Shown piece by piece: positions 1-9,075 of a stretch of DNA of 59,689 bases. Numbering within the stretch: the first letter of the stretch is position 1; every line of letters starts with the position of its first letter. A model generated the notes under the pieces. The model worked only from the letters and a program-made list of their open reading frames with translations. It had not been told where the DNA came from and ran no database searches. The translations under genes and the position numbers were made by a program. This stretch comes from Nitrosomonas sp. (GTDB lineage: Bacteria; Pseudomonadota; Gammaproteobacteria; Burkholderiales; Nitrosomonadaceae). The stretch is from contig JADJES010000015.1 in the NCBI GenBank assembly GCA_016708955.1, positions 1 to 59,689 on the forward strand. Reading direction: 5' to 3'.

Positions 1-886
1 GAAGAATTTTTCCAGTCTGTATGTATTCCATCTGCGAAGTTAATTACCGCACTTCTAGTGAGCTACGCCGCGAAGAAAGATAACGTGTTTGGACAAAGGT
101 ACGCGGACACCGATTGCTATTTCTTTGCTGGTGAAGAATTCCGATGCCATACAGCAGCAAAATCAAATTTATTTTCACGACATTGGCGACTACCTTAGCC
201 AGACCAACAAGCTGGAGAAAATCAGCTGCTTTGCCGACATTACCGGAATTACTGAAGCCAACGGTTGGAGGTTCATTACGCCTGACCATCACGGTGATTG
301 GCTAAAGCAGCGTGATGACAGCTTTGGAGCATTTATTAGCCTTGGGGATAAGAAAGCTAAAAGCTCAATCACGTTATTTACAAGCCATTCCCGTGGCGTA
401 ATGACATCAAAGATACGTGGCTTTACCTGACTCCTCAAAAAAGCGTATTGTCCAAAAATGTCAATCGATGGTTGTTTTTTCAACCAAGGAATGAAGCGCT
501 ATCAAAAAGCGTGCATTGGTTTGAGCAAAGAAAATTATCCAAAGGTCGAGACATTCTTCAATAGTGATCCAACAAAAATTAGCTGGGATGGTGAGCTTAT
601 TGTTGATTGTGGGAAAGCAAAACGACTTTGTTATGAAAATACAAAATTGATTCGAGGGTTGTACAGACCGTTTACCAAGCAATGGTATTACTCTGGATCG
701 GAGATCAATCTACGCCTGTATCAAATGCCGCGCATTTTCCCGGATGCGGCGACGGAGAATCGGGTGATTTGCGTAACTGGGTTAGGTTCGACAAAAGAAT
801 TTTGTGCTTTTATGGCGGATACATTGCCGGATTTGGAAATGGTATCGAAAGGCCAGTGCTTCCCGATCTATCTCTACGATCCCGTC

Positions 887-964
887 GTTCCCGCGCAGGC
901 GGGAACCCAAGCCACGCTGGATTTAGCCGAAGCAAAACCGCTAGATTCCCGCCTGCGCGGGAAT
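887..964. repeat. Pair of 20-bp palindromes (dRS3-like) flanking a 38-bp spacer
   Basis: Two 20-bp units of the form NTTCCC-N8-GGGAAN lie at 887-906 and 945-964, with the two possible orientations of the inner 8 bases. The form matches the Neisseria dRS3 pattern ATTCCC-N8-GGGAAT. The pair interrupts the restriction-gene remnant. The same unit recurs at seven further places in this window, all inside the two accessory zones. Confidence 0.8.
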
Positions 965-1370
965 GACGGCAATGGGCGGGGACGAGGGACGAGGATGGCG
1001 GGTATGTACTTACGGGATGACGGGTATGCGTGGGAATGACGGCTATGTGCGCCGCGATGCCATCACCGTCGAAGGGCTGGCGCATTTTCAATCCACCTAT
1101 CCGGGTGAAACCATCAGCAAGGAGGATGTGTTCTATTACGTCTATGGCCTGCTGCACTCGCCGGACTACCGCGAGAAATATGCCGACAACCTCGCCAAAG
1201 AATTGCCGCGCATCCGCGCGTAAAACCGCCGCCGGTTTCCGGACGTTCTCCAAGCCCGGACGCAAGCTAGCCGGCTGCACCTGAATTATGAAACCGTGCC
1301 GATATACCAGGACGCCAGGTGCTGGGCGCCGATGGAAAGGTGTTCAATCCCAGCGATCCCAAACCGCTGG

Positions 1371-1390
1371 ATTCCCGCCTGCGCGGGAAT
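1371..1390. repeat. dRS3-like 20-bp palindrome inside the restriction-gene remnant
   Basis: A perfect ATTCCC-N8-GGGAAT unit lies within the coding remnant. Read in the gene's frame it encodes DSRLRGND. The same insertion is present at the equivalent place of the second copy (32369-32388), so it predates the duplication. Confidence 0.8.
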
Positions 1391-1813
1391 GACGATGATC
1401 GAGCGCGGGCCAATGACGAGCGGGAAGGGGTTTTTGGCGTGTGGAAAGATGAAATGCCGAAAACCGATAGCAAAGACCTGACCCGGCTGATCTACTAACG
1501 CACTATCACCGTCAGCGGCATCCCGCCCGGAGCCTACGACCACATCGTGAACGGCAAACCCGCGCTGGATTGGGTGGTTGAAGCGCCAATGCGTGAAGAA
1601 ACATAAAGGACGACGGCATTATCAACGACGCCAATGACTGGGCGGTTAAAACGATAGGCGATCCGCGCTATCCGCTGGAATTGTTCCTGCGCGTTATCAC
1701 CGTGAGCCTGGAAGTTGATGAGATCGTCAACGCCCTGCCGCCACTGGAAATCGCCAGCGATTGAGGCAGCCACTCTTCTCTCCGTCATTCCCATCATCAA
1801 TTTTCTTTTCGTC

Positions 1814-1884
1814 ATTCCCGCGCAGGCGGGAATCCAGTCGCGGAAGCGCATCCGGTAGTTCTGGATCCCCGCCTTCGCGGGGAT
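1814..1884. repeat. Two dRS3-like palindromes
   Basis: Units at 1814-1833 (ATTCCC form) and 1865-1884 (ATCCCC-N8-GGGGAT variant) lie just past the restriction-gene stop. The counterpart pair in the second copy is 31923-31995. Confidence 0.8.
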
Positions 1885-1911
1885 GACGAGAGTAATATTT
1901 GTGCAGGAGAT

Positions 1912-2029
1912 GACAGGTTGTAGCGGTGCGGGTGGATGACGGGTTGTAGCGGTGCGGGTGCGTGACGGGTTGTAGGGGTGTGGGGGATGATGGGTTGTAG
2001 AGGTGTGGGGGAATGATGAAATGTTGCAG
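1912..2029. repeat. G-rich minisatellite, about 26-bp unit
   Basis: At least four tandem units of 25-26 bp carry a core resembling GATGGGTTGTAGCGGTGCGGG. Units differ by a few substitutions and decay toward the right end. There are no spacers, so this is not a CRISPR array. The complementary array is at 31788-31912. Confidence 0.8.
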
Positions 2030-2046
2030 TAGAAGGACGGAGAGGT

Positions 2047-2162
2047 TAAGGAAACTCTGAATAACTGTCATTTCAGGCGCTGGCGAAAATCTATCGATGA
2101 TTCACAAAAGATTCCTCACTTTGTTCGGAATGACAAACGCCAGGTTATTCAAGTTTCCATAA
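2047..2162. mobile_element. MITE-like element with about 21-bp terminal inverted repeats, copy 1
   Basis: Ends are TTAAGGAAACTCTGAATAAC and an imperfect inverse ending in TTTCCATAA. The interior contains the TCATTCCGAA-type sequence seen in the copies at 31649-31766 and 53262-53379. No coding capacity is visible. This copy is the most diverged and belongs to the inverted duplication. Confidence 0.75.
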
Positions 2163-2460
2163 GGGTTCCGTCTCTCCATTTATTTCCAGGCCGAGATCCA
2201 CCACTGCGGTTGGTTTCTTCAATCAGTCTCAATTTCCAGGCGCGGTTCATTTTTTCAATACCTTTTCCCGAGCAATGGCACTTTCCATCATAGCGTGCTG
2301 TTCATAACCAGACCAGGGTTTTGCCCCATATTTTTAACGGTAAAACCTTCCGCCAAACCTTCGCGATGCTGCAAATACGTTGTATCAGGTTCAGTGTCAC
2401 ACCAATGTAGAGCGTCCCGTTTCTTGCTTTGGCCAGCAAATACACAGCCAGAGCCATCAT
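2160..2460 (-). pseudogene. Broken GIY-YIG endonuclease-like gene
   Basis: This is the degraded counterpart of the intact GIY-YIG gene at 31350-31652, in inverted orientation. The start region, the stretch QHREGLAEGF and the C-terminal bases near 2190-2250 can be followed, but internal substitutions and frameshifts stop the reading frame around 2288. It lies between the MITE-like element and the rapA remnant, the same order as in the intact copy. Confidence 0.75.
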
Positions 2461-2535
2461 ACCGCCTCACGCGACATTACCGCCCTCTCGTCCACGTTCC
2501 GCGAAGCTTGAATCCCGTTTTGATGTGGCTTTTTG

Positions 2536-3882
2536 GGTTCATCCGGCAAGTGTACTTTTGGGTTTAACCGACAAGGACATAATTGGTTCATACGGCGCCT
2601 AGTTTTGGTTTTAAAGAACTCGACATCTCTGAAACCACTAGGTGTTTGACTGCAAAGTTTTTATCTTGTTGTTGGTACCTTCCAACGGCCCGGTTGACTA
2701 GACCATTAAAATCAAATAAGCCCAGGATACCTGGGCGGTGTGCTGCAATAGTTTTAGAAAATTGCTTGAGCATGTTGTACAAAGACAGCGGCTTTTTACC
2801 CATTCATCAATGCATTTTGAGCTGAGAGTTTATCCGGTTGATGCCGGGTATTGCGTGCTCTTCTTTCATGTAATAGGCAGTGCCAAGGGCTCATGGTGGA
2901 GCTTTAATGCTTCTTCGTCAGACGTTGACGTTTCGATTGCGCTTGTCATCAGGTTTGTCAGAGTTCTTCGTAACAGCCAGCGAATGCCCTTCAAAACAGG
3001 TTTGCCCAACCCATTTCTGCTTCTCGTTGCGGATCCTGACGCAGTTTTGTCAACTTTTCGTTGAAGCAATAACCTGGAAGTGATCAGACACTATAGCGTT
3101 GCATCTGGGATATTAACCCGCACCCACTGATGTATATGCTGGCCCCAGTCGGTCGCAACCACTTCCAATCCGTGCACCGATCATTTCAAACGCTTCCAAA
3201 AAACGGAATCAGTGCATCGGCACCTTTTCATGCCAACAAAAATCACTGCCCACGTTGAAGATCCAGAACTATCGTTAAATAACCCAACTCCTTGCCTTGG
3301 TATATTTTCATCCAGCGCAATGCGTTTTATCTTGGCCAATTTCGGCAACCGATAACGTTTATTCAGATTGTCCTTCTGTATTCCCTTAACCAGATCCCCA
3401 GCTCACTCCAAGATGGCGTGCTGCTGCCTGGATGGTCATGTGCCTAAAGGAGATCAAAACCAATCTTTCGAAAAGGCGTGTATAGCGCTTGTGCTCATCA
3501 GCGAACTGTATCTTTACCTGACGAACTGCTTGGCATCAGGTGCATTCTACCCGCTGAACTGGAAGGTCGATATAGACTGCTTTGGACCTACCGGTACTGT
3601 CCTGAAGCGTCACCAGCTTTCCCCAACAGTATCTCGCGGCTTTTACATACCGGACATCTCAATCGCCAATGATCCGCTTGTATTACAACAACTATGACAC
3701 CCGCAATAAAACAGGTGCTTTGATAAAAATAACCAGCTATGCCAAGGGCGTGATAAAACAAACCGGTCGACATGTTGGAAATACCTCATTGTTAGAAGTC
3801 AGAGACAATTTCAACCTTTAATTCACTTTCTTTCAACTGCATTTCTGATGACCCAACAAGTACGCCACTTGCCGGATGAACC
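2536..3882 (-). mobile_element. ISL3-family-like insertion sequence with perfect 17-bp terminal inverted repeats
   Basis: The ends are GGTTCATCCGGCAAGTG at 2536-2552 and its exact inverse at 3866-3882, giving a 1347-bp element. The interior encodes a broken ISL3-type transposase on the minus strand. Comparison with 31250-31285 shows that it was inserted into a run of T between the rapA stop and the GIY-YIG gene, and only in this copy, so it arrived after the inverted duplication. No clean 8-bp target duplication could be read because the flanks are poly-T. Confidence 0.85.
2590..3775 (-). pseudogene. ISL3-type transposase, frameshifted
   Basis: Read on the minus strand from 3775, the product begins with an ISL3-like N-terminal zinc-finger region (RCPVCKSREILLGKAGD, about residues 38-54). 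It later shows a GKPVLKGIRWLL block (about 2990-3030) and a C-terminal MLKQFSKTIAAHRPGIL block (about 2730-2780), all typical of this family in this order. Several frameshifts separate these blocks, so no full-length protein is made. It fills the element bounded by the inverted repeats at 2536 and 3882. Confidence 0.8.
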
Positions 3883-3907
3883 TTTTTTGCATTGCCAATT
3901 CCGATAG

Positions 3908-5055
3908 TTACGTCGCCACAATCACCCGCACAGCATCAAGCCGCAGTTGCTGGATTCCAGCGCCGGTCAGTTGCTTCAAGTGCTGCTCAAAGATTGAATT
4001 TCTTCGTCGCGCACATTCGGGTTAACCTTTTGCAGCGCCTTGAGGCGTTCGATTTCCGGGGTGAAGGTTTGCTGGATGCGTGCTTCCGCTTCGGCGATGA
4101 GTTGCGGCGCTTGCGCGCTGGCTTGTTGTTCGCTGATAGTCAATAGCTCGCGGATCGCGTCTTCTTTCAGTTGGATAACCTGCTTGGCGATGCCGGTCGC
4201 GACCGGTTGCAGGTGTTGATTGATCGAGTCGTGGTCGAGATACGGATAGTCGCTGCTGCCTTGTTCGTCAAGCAAAATGCGGATTACGGCAGGCGGCAAG
4301 TAGCGGTTGCTTTGCTGCACGTTTTGTCCGCTTGCTTCGAGCACAAACAGGGTTTCAACAAGGTGCCGGGTTGTACTTGTTTGTGTTTCAGCGCCACTAC
4401 CACGGCGTTACCGCTTTCCCAGATTCAGGATGCGTTCCATCGCGTGGATAACCATCAGGTGTTCCACGTCAGGAAGTGCATGTCCTCGTTGGCCAGTGCG
4501 ACATCGCGTGAATAGGTGATGACCGAGGGCCTTCATCCTGCAAGCCGAAACGGCATGCTCATGTTCACTCGGTTCGATCAGATAACTGCCGCTGCGGTGG
4601 TCTTCGATATGCACGCCGCAGCAATCGAATACCGTTTCCATGTACTGCGGCAGAGGATCGTTATCCTGAGTACGCGCGGCTTGCATGGCTGTTCCGCTGC
4701 GCTGGGCCGGAACGAGTTGTATTCGAGCAGCTTATCGCGCCCGCGCTCCGAGTGCTTCGTTCAATGCCTGATGTGCCGTTTGCGTGACGGCGATCAATCC
4801 GGCCAACGCTTCGGCCTGGGTTTGGCGTTGATGCAGCGCGGCGATGAGCGGGTCTTCCACTTTTACAAACACTGTTTGACCGGCCGGACAGGTTTTCTCG
4901 AACGCATTCAAACCCTCGTGATACCAATGGAACATCACTGCCAACGCGCTATTTTCCAGATAGGGCACATGGATTTGGATGGTTTCCGTCTGGCCGATGC
5001 GGTCCAACCGGCCAATGCGCTGCTCGAGCAGGTCGGGATTAAGCGACAGCCAGAA
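3908..5055 (-). pseudogene. 3' fragment of a second rapA copy
   Basis: The minus strand matches the last third of the intact RapA at 28345-31248, from NPDLLEQRIGRLDRIGQTET to the stop at 3908. It has frameshifts near 4345, 4500, 4690 and 4735 and lacks the whole N-terminal helicase part. At 5055 it abuts an unrelated transposase-like sequence. The match continues past the stop into the spacer and the GIY-YIG copy, so this is a segmental duplicate and not an independent gene. Confidence 0.9.
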
Positions 5056-5217
5056 CAATACCTGCAAGCATCGCAATAGGTTGGCGCTGCGTGAAGAAGT
5101 GAAATGAGTGATAACAGCCAGGAGCGTATAAACAAACCAGACACCTCGTTCATCGCCTTTGCAACGGTGGTTAAATTCCTGCTGGAGGGGGAAGAGGATA
5201 TTGCGTAGAATGAACAT
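5056..5217 (-). pseudogene. N-terminal fragment of a transposase-like protein
   Basis: About 54 residues starting with MFILRNILFPLQQEF and containing VWFVYTLLAVITHFTSS look like the N-terminus of a DDE transposase (IS4/IS701-like, from memory). The frame runs straight into the truncated rapA sequence near 5055, producing a chimeric 161-residue open frame that is not a real gene. The junction marks the right edge of the inverted duplicate. Confidence 0.5.
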
Positions 5218-5521
5218 GCGGCGATGCCTTTTTTATTATTGGTTTCAGTTACTTAACAGATGAAATTATAACAAAACCGTGCGTCGCTGCAATCATATCT
5301 TGCTGTATTTAAAGGATATATTTCGATTTTTCCCTACTGTCAACAGGGTCGATATCAATACTATTTTGTCACTCAAGAAAAAAATCGATAATCCAAAATT
5401 CCAGACAATTGAATCATCGGCTCATAAAAAAAGCGTGAAACTCCAGTTTATAGTTAATGTGAAGTAAGAATATGCCGGTAAATTATAAAGACAGCGTTTT
5501 TTCCTTTTACAATTTTCTAGA

Positions 5522-5540
5522 AATAAGCATATTGCTTATT
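5522..5540. promoter_or_regulatory. 19-bp palindrome upstream of the cytochrome c peroxidase
   Basis: AATAAGCA-TAT-TGCTTATT is a perfect inverted repeat 57 bp before the peroxidase start, and it looks like a dimeric regulator site. The regulator is unknown; it does not fit the FNR consensus found elsewhere in this window. The rest of the gap from 5226 to 5596 shows no convincing gene; a 62-codon AT-rich open frame there lacks a ribosome-binding site. Confidence 0.5.
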
Positions 5541-5596
5541 TAGTTGTGTTGATATAAGTGTTACAGTGAAAATTGATATTATATTTTGGAGGTTAT

Positions 5597-6655
5597 ATGA
5601 AAGTATTCTTATTCCTAGCGCTTATGTTAAGTTCCTATAGTTATGCTCAAAGTAGTCATGATCATCAAGGCGGAATGCACGATGGCCATCACAGTCAAAT
5701 GCACGATGGCGACCATCATGGTGGAATGGGTGGAATGGGCGGCATGCATGGCGGTCATCACAAACTGGACCAAACCGCCTTAAAACAATTTTTTGAACCG
5801 TTACCTGCAGCAATTATTGATGAGAAAAAGAATGCCGCTTTGATCAAGCTTGGCAAGAAACTGTATCTGGATCCCCGGCTTTCGATCAATGATCAGATTT
5901 CCTGTAATTCTTGTCACCGGCTGGATAATTTCGGTGTAGACAGTCAGCCCACTTCACCAGGTCATGAAGGAAAACGCGGCGGCAGAAATTCACCAACCAC
6001 GATGAATGCGGCGCTGCATATCGCGCAATTCTGGGACGGCCGGGCAAAAGATGTGGAAGAACAAGCGCTGGGGCCCATTTTGAACCCCATTGAGATGGGC
6101 ATGCCAAGCGAAGCGGCTGTTGTCAACAAGCTGAAAAAAATAGAGGAATATAAAGCGCTATTTGTGGAAGCATTTAAGGATGAAAAAGATCCATTCCAAT
6201 ACAAAAATATAGGTAAGGCAATTGGCGCTTTTGAGCGTACGCTGTTAACGCCTTCCCGGTTTGATGACTATCTCAAAGGCGACGAGAACGCTCTGAATGA
6301 CAGCGAAAAAAGAGGCCTGCAAAAATTCATCCACATGGGATGCGCCACTTGCCACAATGGCGTAGCACTTGGCGGAAATTCATACAAAAAGATCGGCGTT
6401 GTTAAACCCTATGAAACCAAAGATATGGGGCGGTTTGAAATAACCGGGCTTGAGATTGACAAGAAAGTGTTTAAAGTGCCAAGCCTTAGAAATATCACCA
6501 AAACAGCTCCGTATTTCCATGACGGCTCAGTTGCTACATTGGATAAAGCGATAGAAGAAATGGCTGAGCACCAACTGGGCCGGGAAGTTGGCCCTGGATT
6601 TATTAACGATGTTAAAGCATTTCTAGGGTCCTTAACAAGTAAGGGTAAAGAATAA
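5597..6655 (+). CDS. Di-haem cytochrome c peroxidase (CcpA/MauG family) with His-rich N-terminus
   Basis: The predicted periplasmic protein has 352 residues and a signal peptide of about 18 residues. Two c-type haem motifs, CNSCH (103-107) and CATCH (249-253), are spaced as in bacterial di-haem peroxidases, which reduce H2O2 with electrons from small cytochromes. The start at 5597 is chosen because GGAGGT precedes it by 4 bases; an in-frame ATG at 5573 would break the signal peptide. Residues 21-55 are an unusual His/Gly/Met/Asp stretch (HDGHH, GGMGGMGGMHGGHH) that could bind copper or other metals; this is inference. It stands alone behind a 19-bp palindrome. MauG-like or other di-haem roles are possible. 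Confidence 0.9.
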   Translation: MKVFLFLALMLSSYSYAQSSHDHQGGMHDGHHSQMHDGDHHGGMGGMGGMHGGHHKLDQTALKQFFEPLPAAIIDEKKNAALIKLGKKLYLDPRLSINDQISCNSCHRLDNFGVDSQPTSPGHEGKRGGRNSPTTMNAALHIAQFWDGRAKDVEEQALGPILNPIEMGMPSEAAVVNKLKKIEEYKALFVEAFKDEKDPFQYKNIGKAIGAFERTLLTPSRFDDYLKGDENALNDSEKRGLQKFIHMGCATCHNGVALGGNSYKKIGVVKPYETKDMGRFEITGLEIDKKVFKVPSLRNITKTAPYFHDGSVATLDKAIEEMAEHQLGREVGPGFINDVKAFLGSLTSKGKE

Positions 6656-6670
6656 ACTTAGAGAATCTAG

Positions 6671-6684
6671 TTGATCGAGATCAA
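6671..6684. promoter_or_regulatory. FNR/CRP-type binding site, perfect consensus
   Basis: TTGAT-CGAG-ATCAA matches the FNR consensus TTGAT-N4-ATCAA exactly. It lies 113 bp upstream of the DUF1269 gene at 6798 and just after the peroxidase stop. An FNR-type regulator with four candidate cluster cysteines is encoded at 24053-24805. Confidence 0.7.
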
Positions 6685-6797
6685 TTTTTATAATGGGTAA
6701 AAGTACACTACCTTCCTGAATAATAAGATGAATAAAAAATATTCTGCTTATCTCTACAGTGTTAGTGTAACCCGCGTAGTTTTTTTAGGAGGTTATT

Positions 6798-7307
6798 ATG
6801 CGAAGAATCTATTTTCTTGTACCTGATATTGCTACTACCAATCGTATCGTCGATGATTTACTGATGGCAAAAATTGAGGAGCGGCATCTCCACGTGCTTG
6901 CGAAACGTGGCACGCCGCTCGAAGACCTGCCCGAAGCCAATCTGTTACAAAAAAGTGATTTTATTCCAGCAGTACAACAGGGGATGGCACTTGGAGGGAC
7001 AACCGGTCTATTGGCCGGGCTGGTCGCAGTCGTACTTCCTCCCGCATCCACAGTTATTGCAGGCGGCATTCTGCTGGCAACTACGCTTGCAGGCGCGGGT
7101 GTCGGTGCATGGCTGAGTGGAATGGTGGGTATGAGTATTGGTAACCGGCGGACTAAAGAGTTTGAGGAAGCAATTGAGGCAGGTCATCTTTTGTTGCTGG
7201 CCGATGTACCGGCTGATCGAGTGCTTGAGATAGAGAGACGCGTAAAACAACATCTGCCTGAAGTGGAAATTGAAGGTACAGAACCGAATATACCTGCGTT
7301 TCCCTGA
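6798..7307 (+). CDS. DUF1269-family membrane protein
   Basis: The product has 169 residues. The N-terminal part (1-60) resembles the ferredoxin-like fold start of DUF1269 and stress-associated proteins. Two hydrophobic segments follow (about 68-90 and 93-118), rich in Gly/Ala, joined by a short turn, and the C-terminal tail is charged. A strong ribosome-binding site (AGGAGG) lies 7-8 bases before the ATG. The function is unknown. A perfect FNR site 113 bp upstream suggests oxygen- or redox-dependent expression. The downstream 230 bp carry no convincing gene, only a hairpin at 7463-7499. Confidence 0.75.
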   Translation: MRRIYFLVPDIATTNRIVDDLLMAKIEERHLHVLAKRGTPLEDLPEANLLQKSDFIPAVQQGMALGGTTGLLAGLVAVVLPPASTVIAGGILLATTLAGAGVGAWLSGMVGMSIGNRRTKEFEEAIEAGHLLLLADVPADRVLEIERRVKQHLPEVEIEGTEPNIPAFP

Positions 7308-7462
7308 TAAAGAGATAGCGATCTGCACTATCTTCATCGCTACTTTATGGCGCGCATGGCCGCTGAGTTGGGCATCAAACCACAAATGGATTGCTGTGGC
7401 AATCCGGTGGAACAATGAAATTGTGCGCAATCGGGTAGCCCTGTGTATTCAATCTTGATCTG

Positions 7463-7499
7463 ACCAGGTTTGGCTTTTTTCAATTCAGCCAAACCTGGT
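7463..7499. terminator. Strong hairpin between the DUF1269 and thioredoxin genes
   Basis: A perfect 13-bp stem ACCAGGTTTGGCT / AGCCAAACCTGGT encloses an 11-base T-rich loop. No long U tract follows on either strand, so termination is plausible but not certain. The surrounding sequence (7308-7570) includes short open frames without recognisable similarity. Confidence 0.45.
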
Positions 7500-7570
7500 A
7501 CGTCTTTGCCATGGATCTGCGCTAGTTTAGAGAAATCGCCTTGACTGAATTCTCCAAAATAAGGAGAAAA

Positions 7571-8764
7571 ATGATTTTAAAGTCTGAATCAAGATTTTTT
7601 GGCAGTTTCCAGATCAACAAGCGGTATTTCCAATTACTACCAAGCCTGCGACGATTGATGCTGCTACTATTACTGATCGTAGCGCCATGGGTAACAGCAA
7701 GCGAAGTAGAGCAGGCTCCAAACGGAGATCATGTACTCGAAGTTTTCGTGCGCGACGGTTGTCCACACTGTGCGCGGGCTAAAGAATTTCTCCTGAAATT
7801 TGGCAGCGAACGACCATGGCTGCAGATTATTTACTATTCGGTCGACCATGATCAGATCGCCCTCAATGGATTGACCCGATATTCCCAGGAGGCTGGGATT
7901 TGGCCACCCGGCGTGCCAACTTTTGTCATGAACGGCAAGGTAGTTGCAGGATTTGATAATGCAGAAAACTCCGGGCCTTTACTGATTAGTCTGGTTGAAC
8001 AGGCTTCGGTATCTCCTCAGCAAGCCGAAATCGAATCAAAGTTGTTTGGAGCACTCAGCGTTGATCGCCTGGGGCTTCCGCTATTCACATTGGCTATTGG
8101 TCTACTTGATGGTTTTAACCCGTGTGCTATGTGGGTGTTGTTATTTCTGCTCTCGCTACTTGTCCACCAGCGGAATCGTAAAAGAATGGCATTGATCGCT
8201 GGCACATTTGTACTGGTGAGCGGCGGAGTCTATTATGCGTTTATGGCTGCCTGGCTGAACATATTTCAGATGGTCGGTATTACTGCTGCTTTGTACTGGG
8301 CGCTGGGGGGCGCGGCTCTGATTATCGGCGGAATCAATGTGAAGGATTTTTTTAGTTGGCAGCAGGGTTTCTCATTATCCATCCCGGATTCTGCCAAACC
8401 TGCCTTGTATGTCCGGATGCGATCTGTCCTGGCAGCCGATAGGCTATGGCCGACGCTGACAGCCGTTACCTTTCTGGCCATAATGGTCAATTTCATCGAA
8501 TTACTGTGCACAGCAGGTTTTCCAGCAATCTACACGGCCATACTAACGCAACATGCCCTGAATCCGGCAGTCTATTATGCATACCTGGGACTTTATATTC
8601 TCGGTTATATAGCCGACGACTCCCTGATGGTCGCCATTGCAGTGCTCGCGTTAAGCAGTCATAAACTGACGGATTCTACGGGTCGCTGGCTCAAGCTCCT
8701 GAGTGGCGCTGTAATGTTGGCACTTGGTTTCATAATGATTCTACATCCTGAATGGCTTGTTTAG
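7571..8764 (+). CDS. Thioredoxin/glutaredoxin-like domain fused to a polytopic membrane domain
   Basis: The predicted product has 397 residues. A hydrophobic segment (about 26-44) is followed by a periplasmic thioredoxin-fold domain with the redox motif CPHC (64-67) and the cis-Pro region GVPTF (about 114-118). From about 160 onward there are six or more membrane segments, with the DGFNPCAMWVLLFLLSLL stretch recalling DsbD/CcdA transporters, which pass reductant across the membrane. The start at 7571 follows AAGGAG; an upstream ATG at 7541 has no such site. It probably delivers electrons to periplasmic thiols. Orientation and partners are unknown. No neighbour within 300 bp shares an operon with it. 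Confidence 0.8.
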   Translation: MILKSESRFFGSFQINKRYFQLLPSLRRLMLLLLLIVAPWVTASEVEQAPNGDHVLEVFVRDGCPHCARAKEFLLKFGSERPWLQIIYYSVDHDQIALNGLTRYSQEAGIWPPGVPTFVMNGKVVAGFDNAENSGPLLISLVEQASVSPQQAEIESKLFGALSVDRLGLPLFTLAIGLLDGFNPCAMWVLLFLLSLLVHQRNRKRMALIAGTFVLVSGGVYYAFMAAWLNIFQMVGITAALYWALGGAALIIGGINVKDFFSWQQGFSLSIPDSAKPALYVRMRSVLAADRLWPTLTAVTFLAIMVNFIELLCTAGFPAIYTAILTQHALNPAVYYAYLGLYILGYIADDSLMVAIAVLALSSHKLTDSTGRWLKLLSGAVMLALGFIMILHPEWLV

Positions 8765-9075
8765 CAGACCGCTGAAAACTATCTGCGGTATTAAAAACAG
8801 TCTACAAAAAGTATTATGATATTTGCATGGCCGAAGTGAATGGAAACGAAAAGACCACAAAAACAGAGAGTAAGGTTAATTGTAAACCTTATAAAATCAA
8901 TGTTGATTTGTCAATGAACTCTTTTCTGGGAGCATAATTACCCCCGCTTTCGTATTCATCAAGATACCCCAGTCATCATCGACTTTCTGGATAATGTTTT
9001 GGGGTGTTTAGTAAACGAGATTATTCCAGCACAATAATGTATTCTCCACTGCGTAAATAATCTGATGTAGAGCAA
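8765..9075. other. Intergenic region upstream of mutS, no gene seen
   Basis: This 311-bp AT-rich stretch carries only short open frames without ribosome-binding sites. No hairpin terminator or consensus promoter could be assigned confidently. The last 20 bases before mutS contain a weak purine-rich stretch (GAGC). Confidence 0.5.

Larger units (their letters stand above)
1..1764 (+). pseudogene. Type ISP restriction-modification enzyme, C-terminal remnant
   Basis: This is the 3' part of a large single-chain type ISP (LlaBIII-like helicase/methylase) restriction enzyme; the 5' part lies left of the window. Recognisable blocks run in order through several frames: the stretch around 40-430, the block with LIRGLYRPFTKQWYYSG (about 640-700), then YPGETISKEDVFYYVYG (about 1100-1150) and the terminal block up to the TGA at 1762-1764. 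Frame changes near 98, 400, 480 and 1230 and a palindromic-repeat insertion at 887-964 break it. These blocks correspond to the C-terminal target-recognition part of the family. The last 600 bases are repeated, better preserved, on the other strand at 32018-32600. The gene is clearly non-functional. Family assignment is from motif memory. Confidence 0.75.

Noticed and set aside
1912..2029. Possible CRISPR array in the 26-bp repeats
   Set aside because: Units are directly tandem without unique spacers and no cas gene is nearby.
4732..5217. 161-codon minus-strand frame taken as one gene
   Set aside because: It fuses a transposase-like N-terminus to a broken rapA piece and is an artefact of the junction.
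5279..5467. 62-codon open frame before the peroxidase gene
   Set aside because: It is AT-rich, has no ribosome-binding site and no similarity; probably chance.
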